Positions 41,932 through 50,008 are shown, counted from the first letter of the stretch. The stretch: DNA of 64,000 nt from an uncultured Bacteroidaceae bacterium (GCA_905235525.1 CAJOLW010000006.1:21080-85079); one strand, 5' to 3'. A program made the numbers and translations. Notes: generated from the letters alone by a model not told the origin.

Positions 41932-43107
41932 ATGGATAATCAAAAACAATATATAGAACCTGAAGGTCAGGAAGAAGAAAGTCACATTGACTTTAAGGCT
42001 TTATTTGAGGCTCTCAAGAAGCGCAAGAAGTTGTATTGGAAAGTGCTTCCCCTCACTTTTGTGTTGGTTTGTATCATCGTGCTCTCTATTCCTAACTATT
42101 ACACATGCGAGGTGCAGTTGGCACCAGAGTTGACGACCGGTCACACATCGAACTCTCTCAGTGCGCTTGCTTCTCAGTTTGGATTGAAGATGGGTTCAGG
42201 AGCGATGGGTTCAGAGGCTCTCTATCCCACGTTGTACCCTGATTTGGTGAACTCCACAGACTTTAAGGTGAGTTTGTTCAATATCCCCGTGCACAAGAAA
42301 GATAGTACCCGTCTCATGAGTTACTACGACTATCTGATGAATAATCAGAAAGAACCCTGGTGGACAGCAGCCATTGGTGCTACAGTGGAGGGGTTGGCAA
42401 GTCTTCTGCCAGTTGAAGAGGATTCCATTGATGAAAACCTGATTGACCCCTTCCAACTGACCAAAACACAGACACAGATTGTTGAATCACTTGAAAAGAA
42501 AGTGGTGTGTGATGTTGACAACAAGACTTTGGTCATCACCATCTCTGTGACCGACCAAGACCCATTGATTTGTGCCACCATGGCAGATTCCGTGAAGGCA
42601 CGTCTTCAGGATTTCATCACAGATTATCGTACCAAGAAGGCTCGTGTGGATTTGGAATACAATCGCAAATTGTGTGAAGAGGCCAAAATCCGTTATGATG
42701 AGTCTCGGGATAAGTATGCTTCTTATGCGGATGCCAACCAAGACCTGATGTACCAAAGCGACCGCACCAAACTTATTAATCTTGAGAATGACATGCAACT
42801 CAAGTACAATGCCTATAACTCTTTGGCGCAGCAACTGATGGCTGCCGAGGCGAAGTTGCAGGAAGAGACACCTTCTTTCACTACCTTGCAAAGCGCGACC
42901 GTGCCTGTGAAGAAAGCAGGACCTGGACGTACCAAAATTGTCCTTGTTGTTCTCTTCTTGGCATTCCTTTGTACTTCGGTGTGGATTCTCTATAAAGAGG
43001 ATCAACTGAAGCCCTTGCTGGGTCTAAAAAAGAGTTGTTTGCAACTCAAACAAATAAAGTGTGATAGTTATGTTTTCATTGTTCAATACCAAAAAGAAAC
43101 TGATTAA
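41932..43107 (+). CDS. polysaccharide chain-length determinant (Wzz/GumC-like)
   Basis: 391 aa as read. One N-terminal membrane helix (about 41-61), a large periplasmic region with coiled coil (about 235-310) and a second helix (about 330-350), typical of Wzz/GumC-like co-polymerases. No C-terminal tyrosine kinase domain. It starts 12 nt after the repaired end of the SLBB gene (41919). The last residues (KSCLQLKQIKCDSYVF...) run 38 nt into the next gene. An extra A in the A6 run near 43030 would instead give a short ending (LKKELFATQTNKV) and a stop at 43064, 5 nt before the next start, so an indel is likely. Confidence 0.8.
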   Translation: MDNQKQYIEPEGQEEESHIDFKALFEALKKRKKLYWKVLPLTFVLVCIIVLSIPNYYTCEVQLAPELTTGHTSNSLSALASQFGLKMGSGAMGSEALYPTLYPDLVNSTDFKVSLFNIPVHKKDSTRLMSYYDYLMNNQKEPWWTAAIGATVEGLASLLPVEEDSIDENLIDPFQLTKTQTQIVESLEKKVVCDVDNKTLVITISVTDQDPLICATMADSVKARLQDFITDYRTKKARVDLEYNRKLCEEAKIRYDESRDKYASYADANQDLMYQSDRTKLINLENDMQLKYNAYNSLAQQLMAAEAKLQEETPSFTTLQSATVPVKKAGPGRTKIVLVVLFLAFLCTSVWILYKEDQLKPLLGLKKSCLQLKQIKCDSYVFIVQYQKETD

Positions 43108-43792
43108 CACGGGAATCTTCAATGGTGCTACCGATTGGCATAGCCATATCCTTCCTGGTGTTGATGATGGAATCCCGAGTCTGGAAGATTCTCTCGAAGT
43201 GCTTGCTTACTATGAGAAGATAGGCATTCGTGAGGTGTGGCTTACTCCTCACATCATGGAGGATATGCCTAATACACCAGAAGAACTTCGTAAACGTTTC
43301 CAAGAGTTGCAGGAGGCTTATCAAGGTACGGTGCAACTGAATCTGGCAGCCGAAAACATGATGGACAACCTTTTTAATGAACGTTTGGAGGCTAATGAAC
43401 TGTTGCCGATAGGTCACAAAGGGGATCATTTGCTGGTGGAAACATCTTATTACCAACCTCCTATTGACTTGCATGGAACGTTGGAGCGTGTCAAGGAAAA
43501 GGGGTATCAACCCATTCTTGCTCACCCTGAGCGGTATCGCTATATGACCGACACCGATTATGACTACCTCTATTCAAAGGGTGTGAAGTTGCAGATGAAT
43601 ATAGTTTCTCTTGCAGGTGGTTATGGTAAATCCGCACAGGAGAAAGCGTTGATGATGCTATCCAAAGGCTATTACAGTTTCTTTGGTTCAGATTTACATT
43701 ACTTGCCCAATTTCCAGAATGCAATCAATACGAAGGCTTTGAAGAAAGAAACCGTAGAAATGCTTCCCCGCATTCAGAATCTTATCTTTTAA
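43070..43792 (+). CDS. CpsB/YwqE-type tyrosine-protein phosphatase (PHP)
   Basis: 240 aa from ATG 43070 (MFSLFNTKKKLINTG). PHP metal motifs: TDWHSHILPGVDDG, LTPHIMEDM, a conserved Glu in LAAENMMDN, LVETSYY, ILAHPERYRYM and GSDLHYLPNF. These manganese-dependent enzymes dephosphorylate the tyrosine kinase that controls polysaccharide assembly, though no kinase gene is in this operon. Its end overlaps the convergent WbqC-like gene by 11 nt. Confidence 0.9.
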   Translation: MFSLFNTKKKLINTGIFNGATDWHSHILPGVDDGIPSLEDSLEVLAYYEKIGIREVWLTPHIMEDMPNTPEELRKRFQELQEAYQGTVQLNLAAENMMDNLFNERLEANELLPIGHKGDHLLVETSYYQPPIDLHGTLERVKEKGYQPILAHPERYRYMTDTDYDYLYSKGVKLQMNIVSLAGGYGKSAQEKALMMLSKGYYSFFGSDLHYLPNFQNAINTKALKKETVEMLPRIQNLIF

Positions 43793-44351
43793 GGAACAGC
43801 AGACTTTCATTGCCCAAGTTGAAGATGAGGTCGATGATGGAAAGGTTGGGTAAGAATTCGTGCTTTTGTTGAAAGACTTGGTAATAGGGGGTAGGGTGGA
43901 AATCCGATTCGAGCGGAGTTAATCCTATATATTTATGAGTACGCGAGATGTTTGGCTGAATGTCAAGCATCTCGCAACATTTTTGTATCAAGGCTTCATT
44001 GAAGTCGATGAGGAAAGTCCATTGTTGCTCATAGAGGGGGCGGAAATCATCTTGCAGGTACTCAAAGAAGGGAGAATTGAAGTAACTTGTCTCCAAAGCG
44101 TACCAATGCTGCCGTTGCCAGTCGTTGTGTGTGCTGATGCGCACATCTTTCATCAGGCACTTTCCCTCTACGAAGTTGCTGCGGTCAATCGGGATGGAAA
44201 GGTTCAACGGGCCATTCGGGGAATCAATCGTGCAACGATTGCGAATAGTCTGCTTATGGTAGTTCTCGTATTGCTCCACTATTACGGCTTCTCCCTTGGC
44301 GAGAGGGAAGAACCATGAGATGGGGGGAAGGTAGGCCGAAGAAAGAACCAT
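43782..44351 (-). CDS. WbqC-like family protein
   Basis: 189 aa from ATG 44351 (MVLSSAYLPPISWFFPLA); the longer frame has no homology. WbqC pattern: SSAYLPPIS, YHKQTIRNRCTI, LSIPI, then HNDWQRQHWYALETSYFNSPFFEYLQD. The family is found in polysaccharide loci and is of unknown enzymatic role; here it follows lepB by 5 nt as in other Bacteroidetes (dapB-lepB-wbqC). Confidence 0.85.
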   Translation of the reverse strand: MVLSSAYLPPISWFFPLAKGEAVIVEQYENYHKQTIRNRCTIDSPNGPLNLSIPIDRSNFVEGKCLMKDVRISTHNDWQRQHWYALETSYFNSPFFEYLQDDFRPLYEQQWTFLIDFNEALIQKCCEMLDIQPNISRTHKYIGLTPLESDFHPTPYYQVFQQKHEFLPNLSIIDLIFNLGNESLLFLKR

Positions 44352-44356
44352 GCTAT

Positions 44357-45856
44357 TTATTTTATGTTGTCCACCCAGGTGAACAGGCGGCTCCAGCGCA
44401 CACCATGCGACTTGCCATATCTGTCTGTGATGAGCGAAAGCCAAATGAACAGTGGCTTGCCCACAATGTGGTCTTCAGGCACGAACCCCCAATAGCGACT
44501 GTCTGCTGAGTTGTGGCGGTTGTCGCCCATCATCCAGTAGTAGTCCATTTTGAAAGTGTACTCGTTGGTCTGCTTGCCGTTGATGAAAATCTTTCCATCC
44601 TTCACCTCCAATGTGTTCTTCTCATACACGCGGATAGGTCGTTCATAAATAGCGATATTATCTTGTGTCAGTTTCACGCTCTTGCCCTTGGCTGGAATCC
44701 AGATGGGGCCATAGTTGTCTCGTGTCCAACCATATTGACGATTGAGCGGATAGAGGTTGCCCCAATAGCCGTCTTTGATTTCCACCACGCTGTCGCAAAA
44801 CTCTTTATTTGCTCGTAGTGCTTCTACAGCCATATGAGTGAGTGGAATGCCTTGGTTGTGGTCAAGTATCTTGTCACGATCTTCATCGCTGATATTTAAT
44901 TCTTCACATAAAGCATCGCTGAGTACTTGGCTGTTGTGTGTATAAACCTTATAGTTAAACTGTGCGAACGTTGGTGTTTCCTGCTTCTTTCCATCTACAT
45001 AGATAATTTTATCCTTGATTTCCAGTGTCTGCCCCGGCAATCCTACACATCGCTTCACATAGTTCTCACGACGGTCGGCAGGACGAGTCGTCACACTACC
45101 ATAGATGTTCGTTTTAGTTGCCACAATCTGTTTTCCGATGCCGTAGAGTTGATCCCACATCTGTTGTTGCTCTTTGGCTGATAGTGTTTCCATCAGTGGC
45201 ACTTCATATCCCTGTTCGTTGGCAGCCAAGCACCCTTCTTGATAGCAAAGGCTGTAATAGTCACCGTTATAGTTGACAGCCACCGTGTCGCCAGCAGGGT
45301 AGTTGAACACCACGATGTCGCCATATTCCACCTTGCCAAAGCCCTTCACGCGGCGATACTCCCATTGTGGCCATTCGATGTACGACTTGCAGTTCAGCAT
45401 CGGGATGGTGTGTTGTGTCAGAGGCATGGTGAGCGGTGTCTGCGGAATGCGAGGACCATAACTCATCTTGCTCACCAAGAGGAAGTCACCCGTCATCAGC
45501 GTTTTCTCCAGCGATGAAGAAGGAATCTGGTAGTTCTGGAAGAAGAAGTTGTTGACAAAATACACCGCCACCAAGGCGAACACGATGGCATCCACCCAAC
45601 TCATGATGGTGCGGGCAATATCACTTTCCAGTTCCTTCCACCATGTCCACTTGATTTTCTTGCTGATATAGACATCATAGATGAATGGTAGCACAATCGG
45701 TAGCACAATCAGTCCCCACCACGACTTCACCCAATAGAGGAAAGCCAAGTAGCAGATGGTTGCCACGCCAAACTTCACCCATTTCCATCCTGCCCATGCA
45801 GGTTTGTCGTTCTCACCTGAACGAGTTTTCTTGAAACTTTTGTAATCGAAAGCCAT
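44357..45856 (-). CDS. lepB: signal peptidase I
   Basis: 499 aa, the long Bacteroidetes form with an insertion in the catalytic domain. Two N-terminal membrane helices (about 25-60), then QIPSSSLEKTLMTGDFLLV with the catalytic Ser in the SSS-E-TL motif, the NYVKRCVGLPGQTLEI box with the Lys general base, and GDNRHNSADSRYWGFVPEDHIVG at the end. It cleaves Sec signal peptides at the outer face of the inner membrane. Confidence 0.95.
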   Translation of the reverse strand: MAFDYKSFKKTRSGENDKPAWAGWKWVKFGVATICYLAFLYWVKSWWGLIVLPIVLPFIYDVYISKKIKWTWWKELESDIARTIMSWVDAIVFALVAVYFVNNFFFQNYQIPSSSLEKTLMTGDFLLVSKMSYGPRIPQTPLTMPLTQHTIPMLNCKSYIEWPQWEYRRVKGFGKVEYGDIVVFNYPAGDTVAVNYNGDYYSLCYQEGCLAANEQGYEVPLMETLSAKEQQQMWDQLYGIGKQIVATKTNIYGSVTTRPADRRENYVKRCVGLPGQTLEIKDKIIYVDGKKQETPTFAQFNYKVYTHNSQVLSDALCEELNISDEDRDKILDHNQGIPLTHMAVEALRANKEFCDSVVEIKDGYWGNLYPLNRQYGWTRDNYGPIWIPAKGKSVKLTQDNIAIYERPIRVYEKNTLEVKDGKIFINGKQTNEYTFKMDYYWMMGDNRHNSADSRYWGFVPEDHIVGKPLFIWLSLITDRYGKSHGVRWSRLFTWVDNIK

Positions 45857-45860
45857 TTTG

Positions 45861-45985
45861 TAAACTAAAAGTGAAAAGTTAAAAACTAAAAGTAGGAGTT
45901 ACTTAGCCTCTCCTGGCACACAATCCAAATGGAGGATACTTATACTTTTAGTCTTTAACTTTTATTTTTTTACTTAAAACTTAAA
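45861..45985. repeat. 7-nt repeat fold-back (ACTAAAA class) between lepB and dapB
   Basis: Left arm ACTAAAA, GTGAAAA, GTTAAAA, ACTAAAA, GTAGGAG at about 45861-45895. Right arm ACTTTTA, GTCTTTA, ACTTTTA, ... ACTTAAA at about 45948-45985, complementary in sense. The central part is GCCTCTCCTGGCACACAATC and following. Strict 7-nt period. The genes on both sides run in the same direction; the right arm reaches into the dapB 3' end. Confidence 0.75.
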
Positions 45986-46729
45986 CAAGTCGTCTGTGCT
46001 CAGCAGTCCCTCGTGCTGGGCGGTAAACTCTGCCGCGATGACGGCTCCCAAGGCAAAACCCTGACGTGAGTGTGCATCGTGCGTAATCGTGATTTGGTCT
46101 GCCTCGCTGTCCCATGTGATGGAGTGGATGCCAGGCACCTCTCCACGTCTGACAGAACTGATGGGCAGCAAGTCCGTAGCCACCTCGTCGCTTCCCTCCA
46201 CCTTACCGTCGGGCTGTTGCAAGTAGCCCATGATCCAGTCTTTCTTGCGGTCCAGTCGTTCCACAATCTGCTCAGCCAGTGTGATGCCCGTGCCAGAAGG
46301 ATGGTCGAGTTTGTGGACATGGTGAGTTTCCACCTCCTTCACGTCATACTGAGGGAACCCGTTCATGATGTTTGCCAGATACTTGTTGATGGCACTGAAG
46401 ATAGCCACACCAATCGAATAGTTGCTTGCCCAGAAGAGGGTCTTTCCTCCCTCGGTGCAGGCTTTTTTCACATCATCGCCATGTTCCTTCAGCCATCCTG
46501 TGCTGCCGCTCACTACCTTCACGCCAGCCTTCCACGCCTTCAGGTAATTATCATAGGCTGTCTGTGGGGTGGTGAATTCAATCGCCACATCCGCGCTGGC
46601 AAAAGCCTCGCTTTCAAAGTCCTCTTGGTTGTCAATGTCAATGATGCTCACGATTTCGTGACCGCGACTCAAAGCAATCTGTTCAATCATCTTGCCCATC
46701 TTGCCGTATCCTATCAATGCTATTTTCAT
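45974..46729 (-). CDS. dapB: 4-hydroxy-tetrahydrodipicolinate reductase
   Basis: 251 aa; start ATG 46729 (MKIALIGYGKMGKMIEQIA). NAD(P)H-binding GYGKMG, FTTP (EFTTPQTAYDN), SGSTGWLKEH-type loop (VSGSTGW), ASNYSIGVAIF and the catalytic HHVHKLDHPSGTGITLAEQI. It makes tetrahydrodipicolinate for lysine and DAP synthesis. It feeds ddh (20.8 kb). Start of the dapB-lepB-wbqC run. Confidence 0.96.
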   Translation of the reverse strand: MKIALIGYGKMGKMIEQIALSRGHEIVSIIDIDNQEDFESEAFASADVAIEFTTPQTAYDNYLKAWKAGVKVVSGSTGWLKEHGDDVKKACTEGGKTLFWASNYSIGVAIFSAINKYLANIMNGFPQYDVKEVETHHVHKLDHPSGTGITLAEQIVERLDRKKDWIMGYLQQPDGKVEGSDEVATDLLPISSVRRGEVPGIHSITWDSEADQITITHDAHSRQGFALGAVIAAEFTAQHEGLLSTDDLFKF

Positions 46730-46771
46730 CTTTCTATCCTTGGTTTTTGACTTTATTTCTAAAAAACACTG

Positions 46772-46779
46772 CAAAGATA
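46772..46779 (-). promoter_or_regulatory. -7 box of dapB promoter
   Basis: Minus-strand TATCTTTG, 42 nt before the dapB ATG. Divergent to the DUF2851 box at 46803; an AAAAGTTAGGAGTTA heptamer remnant lies between. Confidence 0.6.
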
Positions 46780-46802
46780 ATGAAAAGTTAGGAGTTATTG
46801 AG

Positions 46803-46810
46803 TACCTTTG
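46803..46810 (+). promoter_or_regulatory. -7 box of DUF2851 gene promoter
   Basis: TACCTTTG, 22 nt before ATG 46833. Confidence 0.55.
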
Positions 46811-46832
46811 AACAAATTTTAATACAAAACCC

Positions 46833-48137
46833 ATGGAACAACTGCTTCACTATACGTGGAAACATAAGATTTTCCCCTTGCACGAACTTCGCACAACTGA
46901 TGGACGGCACTTGGAGGTACTCAATCCTGGCATTCACAACACCGATGCGGGTCCTGACTTTACGGGGGCAAAAATCAAACTGAATGGCATCGAGTGGGTG
47001 GGCAATGTGGAGATTCACCAGAAGACCAGCGACTGGTTTCGCCATCATCACGACACCGATGCTGCCTACGAGAGCATCATCCTTCATGTGGCAGCAGAGA
47101 TAGACCAAAGGCTCTTCTATCCCAATGGACAGGAGATTCCACAACTGCAACTCTCTGTGCCATCTTATGTGGAGGAGAACTACTCCGAACTGAGCCATAA
47201 CGACTGCCGACCTCGTTGCTGTCATGTGATTGGCGAACTTTCCACCTTCCTCATCCACAATTGGATGACCTCCCTCACTCTCGAACGCTTTGAAGAACGC
47301 ACCCGTCAAATCATGCAACGCCGCGAAGCCCTCGACAAGAATTGGGAAGATACGCTCTTCGTCACCCTTGCCCGCAACTTCGGTTTTGGCATCAATGGCG
47401 ACGCCTTCGAGCAGTGGGCACAATCCATCCCGATGAGTGCCGTCGGCAAGCATCGGGACAGCCTTTTTCAGATTGAAGCCATCTTCTTCGGTCAGGCAGG
47501 CTTGCTCGAAGACAATCATGAGGATGACTATTACCAGCAGTTACAAAGGGAGTACCGCTATTTGCGCCAGAAGTTCACCCTCACTCCCATCGACCCGAAA
47601 GTGTGGAAGTTCCTCCGACTTCGTCCCCAAAACTTCCCCCACATCCGCATCGCCCAACTCGCCATGCTCTACTATGAACAGCGGCTCAACCTCTCCCGTC
47701 TGCTCAACGCACAGAACCTTGATGAGGTGAGTGCCCTTCTGCTCACCCATGTGAGCGACTATTGGCATACCCACTACACCTTCTCCTCCTCGCCTTCCCA
47801 ACCGATAGAAAAGACCCTCTCGCCTTCCTCTATCCAACTTGTCGTCATCAACAGCGTCGCTCCCATCCTCTTCGCTTACGGCAAGTACAAGTCTGACCAT
47901 TCCCTTTGCGACCGTGCTTTCTCTCTTTGGGAACAACTCAAACCGGAGAACAACACCATCATCCGCGATTGGGCATCAGCAGGCATTCCCTGCGAGAATG
48001 CTGCCGATTCCCAGGCTCTTATCCAACTGCATCGCAACTATTGCCAGCGACGTGACTGTCTGCGCTGCAAGTTTGGTTATGAGTACCTGCGTCGCACTCC
48101 TGACTTTCTTCGAGAGCAAGAAGAGGGCACATCGTAA
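46833..48137 (+). CDS. DUF2851 family protein
   Basis: 434 aa, full-length for DUF2851, a Bacteroidetes family of unknown function. Landmarks: HYTWKHKIFPLHELRTTDG, LNPGIHNTDAGPDFTGAKI, WVGNVEIHQKTSDWFRH and ILHVAAEID; the centre has a helical region with GDAFEQWAQSIP. The C-terminus has a Cys cluster (YCQRRDCLRCKFGYEYL) that might bind metal. It is a single gene, followed by triad B and the tRNA terminator in convergence. Confidence 0.9.
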   Translation: MEQLLHYTWKHKIFPLHELRTTDGRHLEVLNPGIHNTDAGPDFTGAKIKLNGIEWVGNVEIHQKTSDWFRHHHDTDAAYESIILHVAAEIDQRLFYPNGQEIPQLQLSVPSYVEENYSELSHNDCRPRCCHVIGELSTFLIHNWMTSLTLERFEERTRQIMQRREALDKNWEDTLFVTLARNFGFGINGDAFEQWAQSIPMSAVGKHRDSLFQIEAIFFGQAGLLEDNHEDDYYQQLQREYRYLRQKFTLTPIDPKVWKFLRLRPQNFPHIRIAQLAMLYYEQRLNLSRLLNAQNLDEVSALLLTHVSDYWHTHYTFSSSPSQPIEKTLSPSSIQLVVINSVAPILFAYGKYKSDHSLCDRAFSLWEQLKPENNTIIRDWASAGIPCENAADSQALIQLHRNYCQRRDCLRCKFGYEYLRRTPDFLREQEEGTS

Positions 48138-48193
48138 TTCTCCATGACCATAGTTGGCTTTTCCTTGATAGCGTAGTGAAAAGACTTTAAAAT
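48138..48193. other. flank before triad B
   Basis: Short A+T-rich stretch after the DUF2851 stop; no gene. The section 48257-48343 between the triad and the tRNA terminator likewise holds nothing recognisable. Confidence 0.5.
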
Positions 48194-48256
48194 CGACCTC
48201 GTCGACGTCGGCAAGTCGATGTCGACGAGGTCGACAAACCGATGTCGACGAGGTCG
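48194..48256 (-). repeat. Triad B: three 17-nt near-palindromes at 23-nt pitch (TCGAC family)
   Basis: Units at 48194-48210 (CGACCTCGTCGACGTCG), 48217-48233 and 48240-48256 (both CGATGTCGACGAGGTCG), with 6-nt spacers. Unit 1 is inverted relative to 2 and 3. Geometry equals triads A and C although the sequence family is different. Read on the minus strand it has two direct units, one inverted unit and a T4 tract. It lies in the convergent region between the DUF2851 gene and the tRNA genes. Confidence 0.85.
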
Positions 48257-48343
48257 ATTCGGAGGTTGTGTCGTTACCTTTTAGGCAGCATTGAGGTGGT
48301 GGAATTGGAGACTATGCCGTTGCCGTTTTCAAAGGTGTACAAA

Positions 48344-48375
48344 AAAGGCTGACCTACCCATGTAAGTCAGCCTTT
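48344..48375 (-). terminator. terminator of tRNA operon
   Basis: AAAGGCTGAC (48344-48353) and GTCAGCCTTT (48366-48375) form a perfect 10-bp stem with a 12-nt loop. On the minus strand it is followed by a T run. Confidence 0.85.
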
Positions 48376-48381
48376 CTCATG

Positions 48382-48454
48382 CACGGGGTGAGGGACTCGA
48401 ACCCCCGACCCTCGGTTTTGGAGACCGATATTCTACCAACTAAACTAACCCCGT
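48382..48454 (-). tRNA. tRNA-Trp (CCA)
   Basis: 73-nt cloverleaf on the minus strand. Acceptor stem ACGGGGT/ACCCCGT with discriminator G. Anticodon arm TCGGT-CTCCAAA-ACCGA gives anticodon CCA. T arm is built on GGGGGTTCGAGTCCCTC. No CCA tail is encoded. Confidence 0.95.
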
Positions 48455-48462
48455 CTCGCATT

Positions 48463-48530
48463 TACCATTTGACCATTTACCATTGATCATTTGGTGCTTT
48501 GCTTTTGGCGTTTACCATTAGGCATTGTGG
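48463..48530. repeat. 7-nt repeats (ATTTACC/ATTTGAC class) between tRNA genes
   Basis: ATTTACC, ATTTGAC, CATTTAC, CATTGAT, CATTTGG in strict 7-nt register from about 48464, with a partly inverted TTTACCATTAGG further on. It lies between tRNA-Arg and tRNA-Trp in the same transcript. Confidence 0.65.
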
Positions 48531-48561
48531 AAAAAAGTCGCCCAGCGTGTGGGCTGGATGG

Positions 48562-48633
48562 TAGCTCCACCGGGAATCGAACCCGGATCTAATCTTTAGG
48601 AGAGATTTGTTCTATCCATTGAACTATGGGGCC
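48562..48633 (-). tRNA. tRNA-Arg (CCT)
   Basis: 72-nt cloverleaf. Anticodon arm AATCT-CTCCTAA-AGATT gives anticodon CCT (reads AGG). T arm CCGGG-TTCGATT-CCCGG. The acceptor stem GGCCCCA/TGGAGCT has a G1-U72 wobble and one C4-A69 mismatch. Promoter on the minus strand at 48661-48685. Confidence 0.9.
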
Positions 48634-48653
48634 ATTTTCCCGTTTAGCGGCTG

Positions 48654-48685
48654 CAAAGATAGGAAAAAAGTGAAAAGTGACCAAA
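48654..48685 (-). promoter_or_regulatory. promoter of tRNA-Arg/tRNA-Trp operon
   Basis: Minus strand TTTG (48685-48682), 20 nt, TATCTTTG (48661-48654); 20 nt before the tRNA-Arg 5' end. The spacer is made of GTGAAAA heptamers. Confidence 0.7.
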
Positions 48686-48808
48686 GAAAAGTAAGAAATG
48701 TTTTTTCAAGTGTGCTTGAAAAGTGAAAAATAGGAGAATACTATCATTCGGATGGCAGGATTTTTTGATTTTTCACTTTTCACTTTTCACTTTTCACTTA
48801 AAAATACC
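48662..48808. repeat. 7-nt repeat fold-back (GTGAAAA class) between divergent promoters
   Basis: Left: AAAGTGAAAAGTGA near 48667. Right: CACTTTT x3 plus CACTTAA at 48774-48801, complementary. The middle holds TTCAAGTGTGCTTGAAAAGTG (palindromic, about 48705-48725), a motif echoed by TTCAAGCATACTTGAA inside the DUF4292 gene. Both ends abut outward-facing TATCTTTG boxes. Confidence 0.75.
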
Positions 48809-48816
48809 TATCTTTG
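48809..48816 (+). promoter_or_regulatory. -7 box of nucleoside kinase gene
   Basis: TATCTTTG, 24 nt before ATG 48841, directly after CACTTTT heptamers. Confidence 0.6.
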
Positions 48817-48840
48817 TCGTGCAAACTAAAAAGATTTCTT

Positions 48841-49962
48841 ATGAGTACCCCTACTACTTTTACTATCCGAAACAACCGAAGTTCTGAAAAATTTGAGGTG
48901 AATGGTGCATTCTGGAAACTCCGTGAACAGTTGAAACACGAAATAGAAGGAAAGACGCTGGACGAAACCATCGAAAATCTTGCCAATCGTGTGAAAGGAA
49001 AGTACCTTTTCAGCCGACGCCTCAAGACAGTCAACTACTCCATCGGTATGATGAACAACATCATTGACCGTGGCGATGCCTATAAGATGGTTCGGGTGGC
49101 TGAGGCTTTGCAGGGGCGTGGCATCGAACTGATTGGCAAAGCAGTGGCTGACCGTCCCCACATTAAGGTTGTGCTCATTGCCGGTCCTTCTTCCAGTGGA
49201 AAAACGACTTTTAGCAAGAAACTCGGCTTGGCTCTGGAACAATATGGGCTGGAACCGCGCTGCATCTCTATGGATGACTACTACGTGGATCGTGAACGCA
49301 CTCCGCGCGACGAGAGTGGCGAATACGACTATGAGAGCATCCATGCCATTGACATAGCCCTCTTCCAGCAACATCTATCGCAACTCCTCAGCGGGGAGAC
49401 CATCGAACTCCCACGCTACGACTTTGCTTCGGGCAAGAGCCTTAAAAGCGGCAACACGCTGAGACTCACGCCCAAGACAACCCTTATCATGGAGGGCATC
49501 CATGCGTTGAACCCCCTCCTCACTGAATCCATCCCCTCCGAAAGCATCCTGCGTATCTACATCTCGGGACTCACCGTGGCGAAGAACGACGACGGTACCT
49601 ACTACTCCACCACCGACAACCGTCTCATCCGTCGCATGGTGCGCGACCACCAGTTCCGCAACACCACCGCCTCCGCCACCCTTGCCCGATGGCCCTCTGT
49701 GCGTCGAGGCGAAGAGAAATGGATTATCCCTTTTCAGCAGAATGCCGATGTCAATTTCTGCACTGCCTTCCAGTATGAACTTGCCCTGCTCAAGAAGAAA
49801 GCCATCCCTCTCTTGGAAGAAGTGCCAAAATCAGATCCCAATTATGGAGAAGCCCAGCGTCTCCTCTGGGTGCTCAACCGTTTTCACGATATCCCCGTCT
49901 CTTTCCTGCCTTCTCACTCCCTCCTGCGCGAGTTCATGGGCGGCAGTGCCTTCAAATCCTGA
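48841..49962 (+). CDS. uridine-kinase/phosphoribulokinase-family nucleoside kinase, short form
   Basis: 373 aa. The C-terminal kinase domain begins near residue 114: VVLIAGPSSSGKTTFSKKL (Walker A), SMDDYYVDRERTPRDESG, LPRYDFASG, LIMEGIHALNP and TDNRLIRRMVRD, then WPSVRRGEEKWI and LLREFMGGSAF at the end. In Bacteroides relatives the kinase follows a much longer N-terminal part (TGS/ThrRS-like, total about 550 aa). Here only about 110 residues precede it and no such domain is visible, so this is an N-terminally reduced form or paralogue. Substrate presumed nucleoside. Confidence 0.85.
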   Translation: MSTPTTFTIRNNRSSEKFEVNGAFWKLREQLKHEIEGKTLDETIENLANRVKGKYLFSRRLKTVNYSIGMMNNIIDRGDAYKMVRVAEALQGRGIELIGKAVADRPHIKVVLIAGPSSSGKTTFSKKLGLALEQYGLEPRCISMDDYYVDRERTPRDESGEYDYESIHAIDIALFQQHLSQLLSGETIELPRYDFASGKSLKSGNTLRLTPKTTLIMEGIHALNPLLTESIPSESILRIYISGLTVAKNDDGTYYSTTDNRLIRRMVRDHQFRNTTASATLARWPSVRRGEEKWIIPFQQNADVNFCTAFQYELALLKKKAIPLLEEVPKSDPNYGEAQRLLWVLNRFHDIPVSFLPSHSLLREFMGGSAFKS

Positions 49963-49968
49963 AACCCA

Positions 49969-50008
49969 AACGACCGCCGTTGCCAATCTGATAGCAACGG
50001 CGGTCGTT
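49969..50008. terminator. bidirectional terminator, 15-bp perfect stem
   Basis: AACGACCGCCGTTGC (49969-49983) and GCAACGGCGGTCGTT (49994-50008), 10-nt loop, T run after and A run before. It serves the convergent kinase and BASS genes. Confidence 0.9.
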
